Positions 38,466 through 47,227 of a stretch of DNA of 64,000 bases are shown here, piece by piece. Position numbers and translations under genes: made by a program. Below the pieces are notes generated by a model that was not told the origin of the DNA, ran no database searches, and was given only the letters and a program-made list of their open reading frames with translations. Positions within the stretch are counted from its first letter, which is position 1; every line of letters begins with the position of its first letter. The stretch covers positions 806,001 through 870,000 of the forward strand of contig NZ_JAXCHP010000001.1 in assembly GCF_035984545.1 (NCBI RefSeq), given 5' to 3'. Origin of the DNA: Cryobacterium sp. GrIS_2_6. GTDB taxonomy: Bacteria; Actinomycetota; Actinomycetes; Actinomycetales; Microbacteriaceae.

Positions 38466-40048
38466 TTGTTCGCGCCGACTCCGAGCGCGGTCAGGTTGTA
38501 GACGCCTACTTGACCCATCCGGATGTTCACGCTGACCCCGACAGGCACGTTCGCCCGCAGGGTCAGGGCCATGTTAGTGTGCGCGGCCGCGACCGTGACG
38601 AGCTTGGCGAAGCTGATCGTTCCTGCCGCGTCCACGTCCACCATTGCAACGGCCACGTTGACGGCCGAATCGGCATCAATGATCGCCACGCTCACCTTGG
38701 CATTTCCGCCGCCCACGACGTGGGCGGTGAGCCATCCGGACACGTCATCGATCTGGAGGCGACCGCAGACGAGAAGCACAGTGCCCGCGGCGAACGGACT
38801 GCCCGGGAAGTTGCCCGTGCTGAGCACGCGCTGCGATGCGGCGGCGGCTGCGGTCCATGCGAACTGCGACCACTGCCCGGCGGTGAGGGTTCCGCTCGTG
38901 TCGGCAACGAGGCTGAATGTCGGCACGGTCCCGGAACCGCCGAGCCACGTCGCGTCCGACCAGCCGGTCGGGATGGTTCCGGCCCCAGCCATGATCGGGT
39001 TTGCGACGAGGCAACCCTTTGACGGGGATGATACGAACCATGCGGGCTGCACGTCGGTAACCTGCTTCATTGCCGCAGCGACCGCGAGGCCGAGGAGTCG
39101 GTGCCCTTCCGTCGTTGGGTGGGTGCCGTCGCTGCTGTAGGCGGCGAGCATGTCGCCTGTCGCGGGGTCGGTCACCGCCGTAGAAGTGTCCGCGAGGATC
39201 ACCCCTGCGCCCGGTGCCCAGAGGCGAAGCCAGAGATTGTACGAGTCGCGAAGAAGACGGTGCGCGTCCGTGAGGCCAGCCGTCCCAGCGGCCTGCGGCG
39301 GCACGGTCCCGATCGTTACCGGGATGCCGAGGGCCTTGCACTTCGCAACGATCGCCTTCATGTTGGCGGAGTAGACGGCCAGCGTTACGTCCTGACTTAC
39401 GTCGTTGGTCCCAAGCTGAATGTGGACTGCCTGCGGGGCGAATGCGGCCACCTGCGCATCGAAGCGGCCGAGAGCACCATTGCTGGTATCACCGGGCACG
39501 CCCGCATTGATCGACCCGTCCGCGATGTCTCGAGCTCGTGCCCCTGCACCACGGAGCGCCACGTCCACATAGCTGTAGAGTGCTGCTGCGTTGCTGCCGT
39601 ACGTGATCGAATCACCGAGGAATGCCCATCGCCGTCCGGGTGCGAAACGGGCCGCAGCGGATCGTGCAAACGTGGCAGATAGCACGGGTGAGAGCGCCCA
39701 GTTCGCCGGGGTGAACGTGCTCCCCGAGGTGTGCGCTGCCAGGGCGGTCACGTTGTCGCCGTTCGGGGAGGTGACCATGGCGGATGCTGCGTAGACGGTG
39801 CTGGGGGTCCACCGGGGGACGATGACAGCCGCGGCCGGGGATGCCGGGTTGGTGATATCGCCCGCTGCGATCTGTGCCGTGTGCGTGGCAAGGGCGGCGG
39901 TATGGACGGCGAATGCATTCGCGGCCGCGGACCCCAGGATGAGGATGTCTTCGGCTGCAGCCTCGTTCTCGAGCGCGTTGAGGTCAGCCGCGAGGATCGG
40001 AGTGTTACCTGCCGCACCGTCCTGGTAGACCTTGGGGGTGAAGGGCAT
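38462..40048 (-). CDS. Tail fibre / receptor-binding protein with SGNH hydrolase domain
   Basis: 528 aa, ATG 40048 with AGGAG upstream. Residues 1-60 (PFTPKVYQDGAAGNTPILAA) are like tail-fibre base segments. The SGNH core at about 140-330 has S147 (FLGDSITYG), GTND 213-216, D307 and H310 (DGTHPTTEGH). The C-terminal 170 residues are beta-rich, probably carbohydrate binding. It may deacylate the host surface polymer during adsorption. Confidence 0.78.
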   Translation of the reverse strand: MPFTPKVYQDGAAGNTPILAADLNALENEAAAEDILILGSAAANAFAVHTAALATHTAQIAAGDITNPASPAAAVIVPRWTPSTVYAASAMVTSPNGDNVTALAAHTSGSTFTPANWALSPVLSATFARSAAARFAPGRRWAFLGDSITYGSNAAALYSYVDVALRGAGARARDIADGSINAGVPGDTSNGALGRFDAQVAAFAPQAVHIQLGTNDVSQDVTLAVYSANMKAIVAKCKALGIPVTIGTVPPQAAGTAGLTDAHRLLRDSYNLWLRLWAPGAGVILADTSTAVTDPATGDMLAAYSSDGTHPTTEGHRLLGLAVAAAMKQVTDVQPAWFVSSPSKGCLVANPIMAGAGTIPTGWSDATWLGGSGTVPTFSLVADTSGTLTAGQWSQFAWTAAAAASQRVLSTGNFPGSPFAAGTVLLVCGRLQIDDVSGWLTAHVVGGGNAKVSVAIIDADSAVNVAVAMVDVDAAGTISFAKLVTVAAAHTNMALTLRANVPVGVSVNIRMGQVGVYNLTALGVGANN

Positions 40049-40136
40049 GATGTCTCCTAGCTGGGGTGTTTGCATTAGTCACAGGCGCGGTCGTGCTGGC
40101 ACCCCGGCTGGTTGCAGGGGTGCTTGCACTCGCACA

Positions 40137-40535
40137 TCAGACGGTTGGGACGACAGGGACAACCGCGGGGACAGAAACGGGCGTCACAATCGCTGCGACG
40201 GGGGGCTCCGGGATGATGGTGACAACCTCAGGGGCCGGGGCGTCCACGATCGGGGCGGCCGGGGTCACGATGGCAGGCTGAGCGGGCACTTCAACGGCGG
40301 GCAGGACCGGGGCCACACGCTCCGTGCTCGACTTCAGGTAACCCGCGATGAGGCCGACGAGCGTTGAGACAGCGAGAGCGGCGGCAGGATCGATCGCGAT
40401 GCCTGCGTACGCGGCCGCCTTGACGACGACAGTTGCGGTGACACCGGTCGCGAGCCACGCCCACAGCTTCGGTTCGATGTCACCCCACGCCCGCTTCAAG
40501 ATGTTCGTGGTGATGGTTTGGACGATGGTGGACAT
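40137..40535 (-). CDS. Holin-like membrane protein with Pro/Val tail
   Basis: 132 aa, ATG 40535. Two hydrophobic stretches (WLATGVTATVVVKAAAYAGI, ALAVSTLVGLIAGYL) followed by a long Pro/Val/Ala-rich tail. It lies in the lysis cassette after the endolysin, as is common for holins. Confidence 0.6.
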   Translation of the reverse strand: MSTIVQTITTNILKRAWGDIEPKLWAWLATGVTATVVVKAAAYAGIAIDPAAALAVSTLVGLIAGYLKSSTERVAPVLPAVEVPAQPAIVTPAAPIVDAPAPEVVTIIPEPPVAAIVTPVSVPAVVPVVPTV

Positions 40536-40543
40536 GATTTCTC

Positions 40544-41089
40544 CTAGGGGTGGGTGACGAGGATGGCGAGGGATACGACGGCGGCGATCATGGCGACGAC
40601 GACGCCCGCGATCGCCCAGCCTTGTGCGATGGCGATCCGGTGCAGGGCGCTCGCATCCGTGGTGCCCGTGGCCTGCCCCTGATCGAGGTCAAGCCGGGAC
40701 GTGAGGCGGAGCTCCAACTTATTCAGCCGGTCCGAGAGTCGCGCGGAGTCGGTGTCCTGCTTCTCGCCCTGGGCCCGGATTTGCATGTCAGACTCAAGTC
40801 GAAAGGCATCGAAGCGCTTTTCGGCGGCAGCCTCGGCCTTGTCGACGGCTTTCTCCTGCGCCTGCAGGGCCGTCTCCACAGCTTGTTTGGCGGCGGTGAG
40901 CGCGGTTGCCATGGCGGTGGACTGGGCCAAGAAGGCGGCGTCGACGGCGCGGGTCTGGGTCGCATACCGCTCGTCGAGCATGGTCCGCAGGTCAGACACC
41001 TGCTGGGTCATGAGGGTTTGCAGTGAGTCGATCTGCTGCTGCATGAGGGTTCGCAGCATGTCGGGTGTCCACTCCTGAGCGATGGTCAT
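40544..41089 (-). CDS. Coiled-coil protein with C-terminal membrane anchor
   Basis: 181 aa, ATG 41089 overlapping the upstream stop (ATGA). Long Gln/Ala/Glu helices (residues about 10-130) and a C-terminal helix GWAIAGVVVAMIAAVVSLAI. Probably part of the lysis cassette, as a spanin-like or holin partner. Confidence 0.55.
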   Translation of the reverse strand: MTIAQEWTPDMLRTLMQQQIDSLQTLMTQQVSDLRTMLDERYATQTRAVDAAFLAQSTAMATALTAAKQAVETALQAQEKAVDKAEAAAEKRFDAFRLESDMQIRAQGEKQDTDSARLSDRLNKLELRLTSRLDLDQGQATGTTDASALHRIAIAQGWAIAGVVVAMIAAVVSLAILVTHP

Positions 41090-41472
41090 GCTTGTGCCTT
41101 GACCATCTCGCGGAGGTCCGTCAGGATCTCCGTCATCTCGTCGCGTTCTAACGATGCGGCTGCGTGATTCTCTGCACTGTCGCGCATGATCGTCGTCCAC
41201 ATTTCGATGTCGCGAGCTTCGACCTTCGCCGCATGCTCGGCGTCACGGGCTTCAACCTTCGCGGCCTGCAAGTTCTGGCCCACGATGATGACGGGCAGCA
41301 GGACGAGCTGTAACAGCGTCTGGGCGATCCATGCGACGAGGATCACAGAATCGCCCGACGCGATCACAGCGGGCAGTGAGACGAGGGCGAGCAGGGTGAA
41401 CAGGTATGCCGCCCACATGGTGCCCACGATGCGGGTGATGCGTGCACCGATACGTTGATTCAGGGTTTGCAT
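41086..41472 (-). CDS. Putative holin, two membrane helices
   Basis: 128 aa, ATG 41472 after GGAGGGG. Helices WAAYLFTLLALVSLPAVIAS and AWIAQTLLQLVLLPVIIVG with a charged C-terminal coil (AKVEARDAEHAAKVEARD). Position directly after the endolysin supports a holin role. Confidence 0.6.
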   Translation of the reverse strand: MQTLNQRIGARITRIVGTMWAAYLFTLLALVSLPAVIASGDSVILVAWIAQTLLQLVLLPVIIVGQNLQAAKVEARDAEHAAKVEARDIEMWTTIMRDSAENHAAASLERDEMTEILTDLREMVKAQA

Positions 41473-41518
41473 TTCCCCTCCAGGGGTGAGGCCGCCTCTC
41501 GACGGCGCGAGTGGGGGG

Positions 41519-42436
41519 TCAGAATGCGGGTGCGAAGACGATCTGCTCGAGCTCGTTGCCGGTGACTTCGACCACGTTGAGGGTGATCGCCGTCTTGGGC
41601 AGGGCGTTGAGGATGCGCCACTGGATCGCGGTCAGCCGGCGTGCTGTGCCGTTGCCGTCAACGCCCCACACGTCGGCGTACTCGATGCCGTCGAGGGTGC
41701 GGTAGCCGGTCCAGATGCGACTGGTGCCGTCAGGGAGCGGGCTGGAATTGTCGGTGGGCTTGAGGTAAACGGTCATGTCGTCGTCCTTCGGTGTCGGGGG
41801 TGCAAGCGGGGTGATGGTGGTGGCCGCGGTGGCGGCGAAGTTGAACGCGTCGTCTTTCCACACGTCGTGGTCGACGGCGATGCCGCCGATGGTGACGCCG
41901 CCCGTCTGGTGCCCGTGGTTGCGGTCGGCGGGGATCGTGGCCAGCGTGTAGGCGAATGGTGCGTACGAGTACGCGGCGATGACAATGTCGCAACCGGTGG
42001 CGAGAAGTGCCGGCCAGCTTTGCGAGTTCGCGACCGACAGCCCGAGGTAGGTCTTCCCCTGCAGCCCGCTGGTTCGCAGACGCGCGTTGACCCGGTTCGC
42101 GAACGCTGCCGCCTGGCCGTCGTTGTACTGCCGGCACCCGTCGAGGGGCTCGTTGTCCAAGACCCAGAAGTCGCCGGGAGCCCACCCGTGAAGGTGGTCC
42201 ACGAAGTAGTCGGCGGCCTCAGTCGGGTCCTTCGCTGCGGAGGGCACCCAGTAGTGCCCGATGCCGCCCTCTCCCGCACTCCGGGCGAGATCGCACTCGG
42301 CCGCGTAGTGCGGCGCAACATACCGGCCATTGTTGTCGCCGCCGAGTTTGATGTAGGGGTGCCGGAACCCCTGCGCGTGCGCGAGCGCCCAGTCGAGTGA
42401 GCTCTGCGGGGTTGCCGCGTCGATGCCGTCAAGCAT
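41519..42436 (-). CDS. Endolysin, GH25 muramidase
   Basis: 305 aa, ATG 42436 with AGGAG upstream. The N-terminal 205 residues form a GH25 barrel: D6 (GIDAATPQ), D94 and E96 (VLDNEP), then late strands (TIGGIAVDHDVWK). A linker and a C-terminal module of about 85 residues (MTVYLKPTDNSSP, RIWTGYRTLDGIEYADVWG) probably bind the wall. It cleaves the glycan backbone of peptidoglycan for release. Confidence 0.85.
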   Translation of the reverse strand: MLDGIDAATPQSSLDWALAHAQGFRHPYIKLGGDNNGRYVAPHYAAECDLARSAGEGGIGHYWVPSAAKDPTEAADYFVDHLHGWAPGDFWVLDNEPLDGCRQYNDGQAAAFANRVNARLRTSGLQGKTYLGLSVANSQSWPALLATGCDIVIAAYSYAPFAYTLATIPADRNHGHQTGGVTIGGIAVDHDVWKDDAFNFAATAATTITPLAPPTPKDDDMTVYLKPTDNSSPLPDGTSRIWTGYRTLDGIEYADVWGVDGNGTARRLTAIQWRILNALPKTAITLNVVEVTGNELEQIVFAPAF

Positions 42437-42444
42437 GGGATCTC

Positions 42445-43515
42445 CTAGCCGTTGTTGTAGCCGTAGATGCGGGCCGTGCCAGCTAACGTGGAGCCCGCGA
42501 GCGCGAAGAGGGTGAGCCCGTCAGCGGAGAACGCCGCGTTGTGGGATCCGCCCAACTGCTCGTAGTACCCATCGCCATCCATCGCTGAAGCCGTGAGCCG
42601 TGTCGGACGCATGTTGAACGGGGACAGGATCTCCGCCTTGATGTCGCCGCCCGATGTCGCGACCCTGCCGATGGCTGTGAAAGTCGCCCCGGACGTGTAC
42701 GTGTATGACGGGGAGACGGAGACCATCGCCGCGGCCGCCCGGACATAGTTCGCAGCGGACTGGGCGACCCCTGCCGCGCTCACTCGCACGGCGACATCAT
42801 CCGGGGCGCTGGCGGACGTCACGTTCAGCAGCACGCAGTAGTTGTCGTACAGGGCGGAGAAGCAACCGTTGATGCCCACCGCCGTCGTTGCCGAGAATGT
42901 CACCGTCCCGAGGGCGGACACTGTGGGCGAGCCAGCACCAGAGACCGACGTGGGTTTGACCAGGGTGAGGCCCCCCGAATTCACTGACGCGGGCGTGGGC
43001 GTGGGGATCGCCATGGCGGCGACCCTCGCGACGTTCCCGGCGACGATCACGGTCGCGTTCGCGGCAACGGCGATCGTCCCCAGGGCGAGAGCGTTGGAAG
43101 GGGTCGCCGGTGCCACTGGCGATGTTGCCGGGGTGCCGGTCACAACACCGAGGACGGCCTGATTTGTTGCCCCCGCGTAGTACGAGTCCTGCACCTGCAC
43201 GTACGCGACATCGATGCGCGGGTTCGTCGCGTCGGCGGCCGCGACAGTGACCGTTGCGGCCGCGTCGTTCAGGACGTCGTAGAACCCCTGCGTGGTGAAC
43301 GTGAACCCGGACGGCGGCGCGATGCTCGAACCGAGCACCTTCGCCCGCCCGGCCGAGATTTGAACGCTCATATTCGGTGTGCTCTGCGCGGTGACGGAGA
43401 GCTCGCCCAGACCGATCACGCCCGCGGTCGACCATCCTGCGCTTGCCGACTGGCGGAAGAGAGCCGCCGAATGCGAAGCATTCTGGAGGGCGAAAGGTAC
43501 AAGCTGAATAGCCAA
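42445..43515 (-). CDS. Minor tail / fibre protein
   Basis: 356 aa from TTG 43515 with GGGAG upstream. The N-terminus AIQLVPFALQNASHSAALFR and GVIGLGELSVTAQSTPNMSV is common in phage fibre or baseplate-wedge proteins. The rest is a Thr/Ala/Val-rich beta protein. Located between fibre and endolysin genes. Confidence 0.65.
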   Translation of the reverse strand: MAIQLVPFALQNASHSAALFRQSASAGWSTAGVIGLGELSVTAQSTPNMSVQISAGRAKVLGSSIAPPSGFTFTTQGFYDVLNDAAATVTVAAADATNPRIDVAYVQVQDSYYAGATNQAVLGVVTGTPATSPVAPATPSNALALGTIAVAANATVIVAGNVARVAAMAIPTPTPASVNSGGLTLVKPTSVSGAGSPTVSALGTVTFSATTAVGINGCFSALYDNYCVLLNVTSASAPDDVAVRVSAAGVAQSAANYVRAAAAMVSVSPSYTYTSGATFTAIGRVATSGGDIKAEILSPFNMRPTRLTASAMDGDGYYEQLGGSHNAAFSADGLTLFALAGSTLAGTARIYGYNNG

Positions 43516-43604
43516 TGTGGGCTCCCTAATAGTGGGTTTGCGGAAATTGCTGATCGCGGGTGCGCGGCAGGGCGTAAGGTGTCGTCATTGGATGAGGGGG
43601 AACG

Positions 43605-44147
43605 ATGAACAAATTCAGCCGGGCCGCGAAGGTCGGGATGGTTGTGGCCGCGTTGGTGGTGGCGGGTGCGGGCTTCGGTGCGTTGTCTACGGCGACGGCG
43701 GAAACAGCCCCGGCGAACCCGTCGATGACGGACACCGCGGGGAGCCAGCGGGCCGACTACACGGCGCAGACCGCGGAGCAGGTCGCGGCCGTCCTCGCGG
43801 ACGAGCAGGCTGCCGCCGCGGCTCAGGCTGCCGCCGCGGCTCAGGCTGCCGCGGACGCTGCGGCGGCTCAGGCCGCAGCTCAGGCTGCTGCTGCCGCACA
43901 GGCGGCCGCGGATGCCCAGGCGGCCACTGTCGCCGCTCATGCCGCGTCTGTGCCCGTCGCGTCAACCTCGCACGCGAGCGCCGCCCCAACGGTTGCCGCG
44001 CCCTCAGGCCTGGTCAAGTGCCCAGCAGGAAGCTCAGCAAACTCCGGGGATGCCGGAAACGACACCAGCTGCTTCCCTGATATCTGCTTCCACATCACAC
44101 TCCCGGACCCCGCTCACCCCGAGTGCGCGACACCATTCAAGCCCTAA
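43605..44147 (+). CDS. Exported Ala-rich protein, plus strand
   Basis: 180 aa, ATG 43605 after GAGGGGGA. Signal peptide (MNKFSRAAKVGMVVAALVVA to about residue 33), then an Ala/Gln repeat segment (about 60-115) that should form a long helix, and a short domain with four Cys (LVKCPAG, SCFPDICFH, ECATPF). It is inserted head-on in the tail module, its stop overlapping the fibre stop. Likely a moron expressed by the prophage. Role unknown. Confidence 0.65.
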   Translation: MNKFSRAAKVGMVVAALVVAGAGFGALSTATAETAPANPSMTDTAGSQRADYTAQTAEQVAAVLADEQAAAAAQAAAAAQAAADAAAAQAAAQAAAAAQAAADAQAATVAAHAASVPVASTSHASAAPTVAAPSGLVKCPAGSSANSGDAGNDTSCFPDICFHITLPDPAHPECATPFKP

Positions 44148-45166
44148 ACGATTCCCGCGTTCGTCAGTCGCAGACTCAACGCATCGATTTGGACCTGCTG
44201 GGCCGTGACCAGTCCGCGCAGGTAACGGAGGGCTACCTGCTGCGGAATGACCCATTCCGAATAGTTGAGTGAGACTGGGAGCCCGTCCGAGTCGTAGACG
44301 ACGGTCTGCGGAATGCCAGCCTCGACGAGTCGCTCGGCGATGAATCCGACGTGGAGTGCGTCGGTCTCGGCTTCCTCGAATCCTGCGATGATCCGTGTCA
44401 CGGGGAGACCAGTCTCGGGGTCGAGGGCCTGCACGCCGGTGGATTCGTCGACGACGGGGACGATCCGGTCGGGAATCGCCAGCCGGTACTGCATCGGAAG
44501 AATGCTGAGCACAACTTCGGGGTCAATGCCAGCCCAGGGCGCGATGTCCTTCTTGAAGCGTTCTGTCGATGCGGAGATGCCGAGGTGCCCGCTCGAGTCG
44601 ATCCAGCTCGACGCATACCCGGTGACGACGGTGAAGTTGCGGGCGTCCGTGGAGTAGATCCCGGAGTTGAACGTTCCCGTGGTTCCGCTGACCGCGCCGG
44701 AGGCAGCGATGGTCGTCGCACCGGTGACCGCGCCGCCGACCGCGACCCCGCCCACGGAGGAGAGCGACCCGGCCGTGACCGCACCGGAGGCGGCGAGAGA
44801 TGCCCCGCTGAGCGCCCCGGTCGCAGCCAGGGAAGAAACACCCGTGACCGCCCCTGACCCGCCCGAGAGCGCCAACGACTGCCCGTTGAGGGATGTTCCT
44901 GCTGTGACTGACGTGCCCGCGGTGATCGCGCCACCCGTGTTCAACGACCCAGCAGGCACCGTGAGCGAGCCTGAGAAGGTAGCCGTGCCGGAGACAGTCA
45001 GAGCCCCGCCGCCCGTGATGTTGATCGAGCCGCCGTTCACGGTCAGACCACCCGTTCCGATGGACGCGTTCTGCAACACGTCGCGGGTGGAGAGCTTGGC
45101 GATGTTGGATTCCATCGTGGACAGTCGTTTGGCCAAGTCGTGCGCTGGGCCGAGATCTATCTGCAC
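44144..45166 (-). CDS. Tail fibre with S74-type intramolecular chaperone
   Basis: 340 aa from GTG 45166 with AGGAG overlapping the preceding stop. The middle consists of short Gly/Ala/Ser/Val-rich turns (SLAATGALSGASLAASGAVT), typical of trimeric beta-helical fibres. The C-terminal 120 residues begin SASTERFKKDIAPWAGIDPE, the peptidase S74 chaperone start, and end in helices. The chaperone probably self-cleaves after trimerisation. Confidence 0.78.
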   Translation of the reverse strand: MQIDLGPAHDLAKRLSTMESNIAKLSTRDVLQNASIGTGGLTVNGGSINITGGGALTVSGTATFSGSLTVPAGSLNTGGAITAGTSVTAGTSLNGQSLALSGGSGAVTGVSSLAATGALSGASLAASGAVTAGSLSSVGGVAVGGAVTGATTIAASGAVSGTTGTFNSGIYSTDARNFTVVTGYASSWIDSSGHLGISASTERFKKDIAPWAGIDPEVVLSILPMQYRLAIPDRIVPVVDESTGVQALDPETGLPVTRIIAGFEEAETDALHVGFIAERLVEAGIPQTVVYDSDGLPVSLNYSEWVIPQQVALRYLRGLVTAQQVQIDALSLRLTNAGIV

Positions 45167-45173
45167 GCTGCTC

Positions 45174-46307
45174 CTAAATGATCGGCGGTCGGTTGAAGGT
45201 GAGAGTGACGGTGGCAACGCCCGCGTCAGGAACCTTCGTGGAGAACTGGATGATGCGCCAGAACTGGTCCTTGCCGTTCGGGAATCGCCCATCGCCGGGC
45301 GTCCAGAGCCGGGCGTCGTCGCCTGCAAGCCAGGATCCCAGCTGTGGCTCTGCCGCGGTCGGCTGGGTGAGGGTGGGTGTGGCGACAGGGAGGCCGTTGA
45401 GGAGCGCGTACCCGTTCGCCATCGCAGTCACCTGCGCCACGGATTCCACGTTGCTGAACGAGATGACCTGATCGAGGCGGGGTGCCTGGCCGAGGCCACC
45501 GACTGGGGCGGCAGAGTAGACCGTTGCCGTGGGGGTGGCTGCCCCGGTCCCTGAGCCCGTCGCAATGATGGTCGTGCCCATTTTCGTGGCGTCCGTCGGC
45601 CACGTGTAGTCCAGGCACGAGGTCATGTCGAAGGCGAGCCCGGTGAACGCTGCCGTCCGGCCGGCGCGCGGCGACCAGATTCTTAGAACACGCTGCGGGT
45701 TGCCGTTGGCATCCCAGTAGCAGGTGATGGTCGTGTCCACCGACCCCGCGCCGGGGGCGGAAACGGAGGCCATGTCGGCAGCAACCTGCGAGACCGTCGT
45801 GTGCTGCGTGACCGGGTACCCCGGGATGAACGGCGGGATCGTCGACGTGCCCCCGACCACGGTCAGTCCGATGGATGCTCCGGGCCCGCACAGGGCCACG
45901 TTCTGCGCGTCCGTGTACGCCTTGAACACCAGTTGCGCCGGGTCAATCCCCGCCGGGTAGGTGATCGCGGAATAGTCGGCGGCGATCACACGCTGGTTGA
46001 AATGGGAGCCGAACTCCTTGCCCGTGACGGGAAGCATCCCACTCGATCGCGCGAACGCGCCTGTCCAGACGATCCCACCCCACACGATGGTGCCATTCCG
46101 GTCCACATACACGGCGAAGGGGATGCCGTCGTAGCTGAGGATCGGGCCGGCCGAGAGGGCGCTGTCAGGGTTCTGCAAATTGATCTCGAACCCGATCGAA
46201 CCGGAATCGTTGAGCCGGGTATCAAAGGACAGATTCTGCACGGAAAGCTCAGTCAGTCTTGTGTTCGTGTTCAAGTCGTACGCGAACACCCGGAACGTTT
46301 CGACCAT
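45174..46307 (-). CDS. Tail-associated (Tal/gp27-like) minor tail protein
   Basis: 377 aa, ATG 46307 sharing one base with the preceding stop. FRVFAYDLNTNTRLTELSVQ and SIGFEINLQNPDSALS, then a beta-rich hub domain ending FNRPPII, match the tail-tip protein encoded after Dit in siphophages. Confidence 0.75.
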   Translation of the reverse strand: MVETFRVFAYDLNTNTRLTELSVQNLSFDTRLNDSGSIGFEINLQNPDSALSAGPILSYDGIPFAVYVDRNGTIVWGGIVWTGAFARSSGMLPVTGKEFGSHFNQRVIAADYSAITYPAGIDPAQLVFKAYTDAQNVALCGPGASIGLTVVGGTSTIPPFIPGYPVTQHTTVSQVAADMASVSAPGAGSVDTTITCYWDANGNPQRVLRIWSPRAGRTAAFTGLAFDMTSCLDYTWPTDATKMGTTIIATGSGTGAATPTATVYSAAPVGGLGQAPRLDQVISFSNVESVAQVTAMANGYALLNGLPVATPTLTQPTAAEPQLGSWLAGDDARLWTPGDGRFPNGKDQFWRIIQFSTKVPDAGVATVTLTFNRPPII

Positions 46308-47224
46308 CAGGCAAACCCCCAAGCCGAGCGGAAACCGATACTGAACCGGGCAGCGACTTGTGCGCTATCCGCTGAGGCCACACGGATCGTGGATGACCCG
46401 GGCGGCAGCGTGAACCAGTTGGACCCGGTTGCCACAGCGTTGAACCGTGTAGCCGTGCCGTTGAGCATGATGCTCCGCGTGCCCATGTCAATGACCACCG
46501 AGTCGGAGGCTGCCAGGGTCAGGTTCAGCTTCATGAACTGGCCCGTTGATGAGTTCGTGAGGCTCGGGTTCGTGCACGGGCCGGTGATGGTGAAGACGGG
46601 GGCGGTCGCGTAGTTCCCCGCATTGTTGACCTGCATGGAACCACCTGTGGACGCTCCGAACGATGCCGGAAACGTCAGCGGAAACGTGATTCCGGCCGTC
46701 GGCGACGGCAGTCCGGCGGACGCGGTTTGGAGCACCGTGTCATACAGGAGCGGATCGGCCGCGGTGAACTCGACCGGGATGACAGCCTTGTGAAAGGAAT
46801 AGTCCAAGTCGATCGGCAGGGCCGCTTTCGTAGGGCGACACGTGATCTGCCGCGGTCCGGCCCACCCCGGGGCGAGGAACTGCAGTTGCAGCTGCTTCGC
46901 CGGGTCCGAGATGTTCTGCAAGGCGTTCGCCACACCCGACAGGACTGTTTCGAACGGCTGCGAGGTGACGGTCACCATCAGGTCGACAACAAAGATCCGT
47001 GAGCCCAGCAGGTTCACGCCGGGATACGAGCCGTCCCGGCGCGGAACTACAACGTCACCGGACCGCAGTGCGGGCAGGGCGCGCAATCCGTCGATCTTCG
47101 TGAACTGCACGTCCGTGCCTGGACCGAACAGGAGCCCGTTGAAGGACCCCTGGAACGCGGCCACGAGAGTGCTGCCGGGATACGTGGTGACCCCGGGGTA
47201 AAGCGTTGCGCCAGAGTATGGCAT
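46307..47224 (-). CDS. Distal tail (Dit-like) protein
   Basis: 305 aa, ATG 47224 with GGAGGT upstream. The segments RALPALRSGDVVVPRRDGSY, IFVVDLMVTVTSQPFETVLS and VIPVEFTAADPLLYDTVLQ are typical Dit features. A C-terminal jelly-roll-like half follows (QVNNAGNYATAPVFTITGPC). It is placed between tape measure and Tal. Confidence 0.8.
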   Translation of the reverse strand: MPYSGATLYPGVTTYPGSTLVAAFQGSFNGLLFGPGTDVQFTKIDGLRALPALRSGDVVVPRRDGSYPGVNLLGSRIFVVDLMVTVTSQPFETVLSGVANALQNISDPAKQLQLQFLAPGWAGPRQITCRPTKAALPIDLDYSFHKAVIPVEFTAADPLLYDTVLQTASAGLPSPTAGITFPLTFPASFGASTGGSMQVNNAGNYATAPVFTITGPCTNPSLTNSSTGQFMKLNLTLAASDSVVIDMGTRSIMLNGTATRFNAVATGSNWFTLPPGSSTIRVASADSAQVAARFSIGFRSAWGFA

Positions 47225-47227
47225 GGG

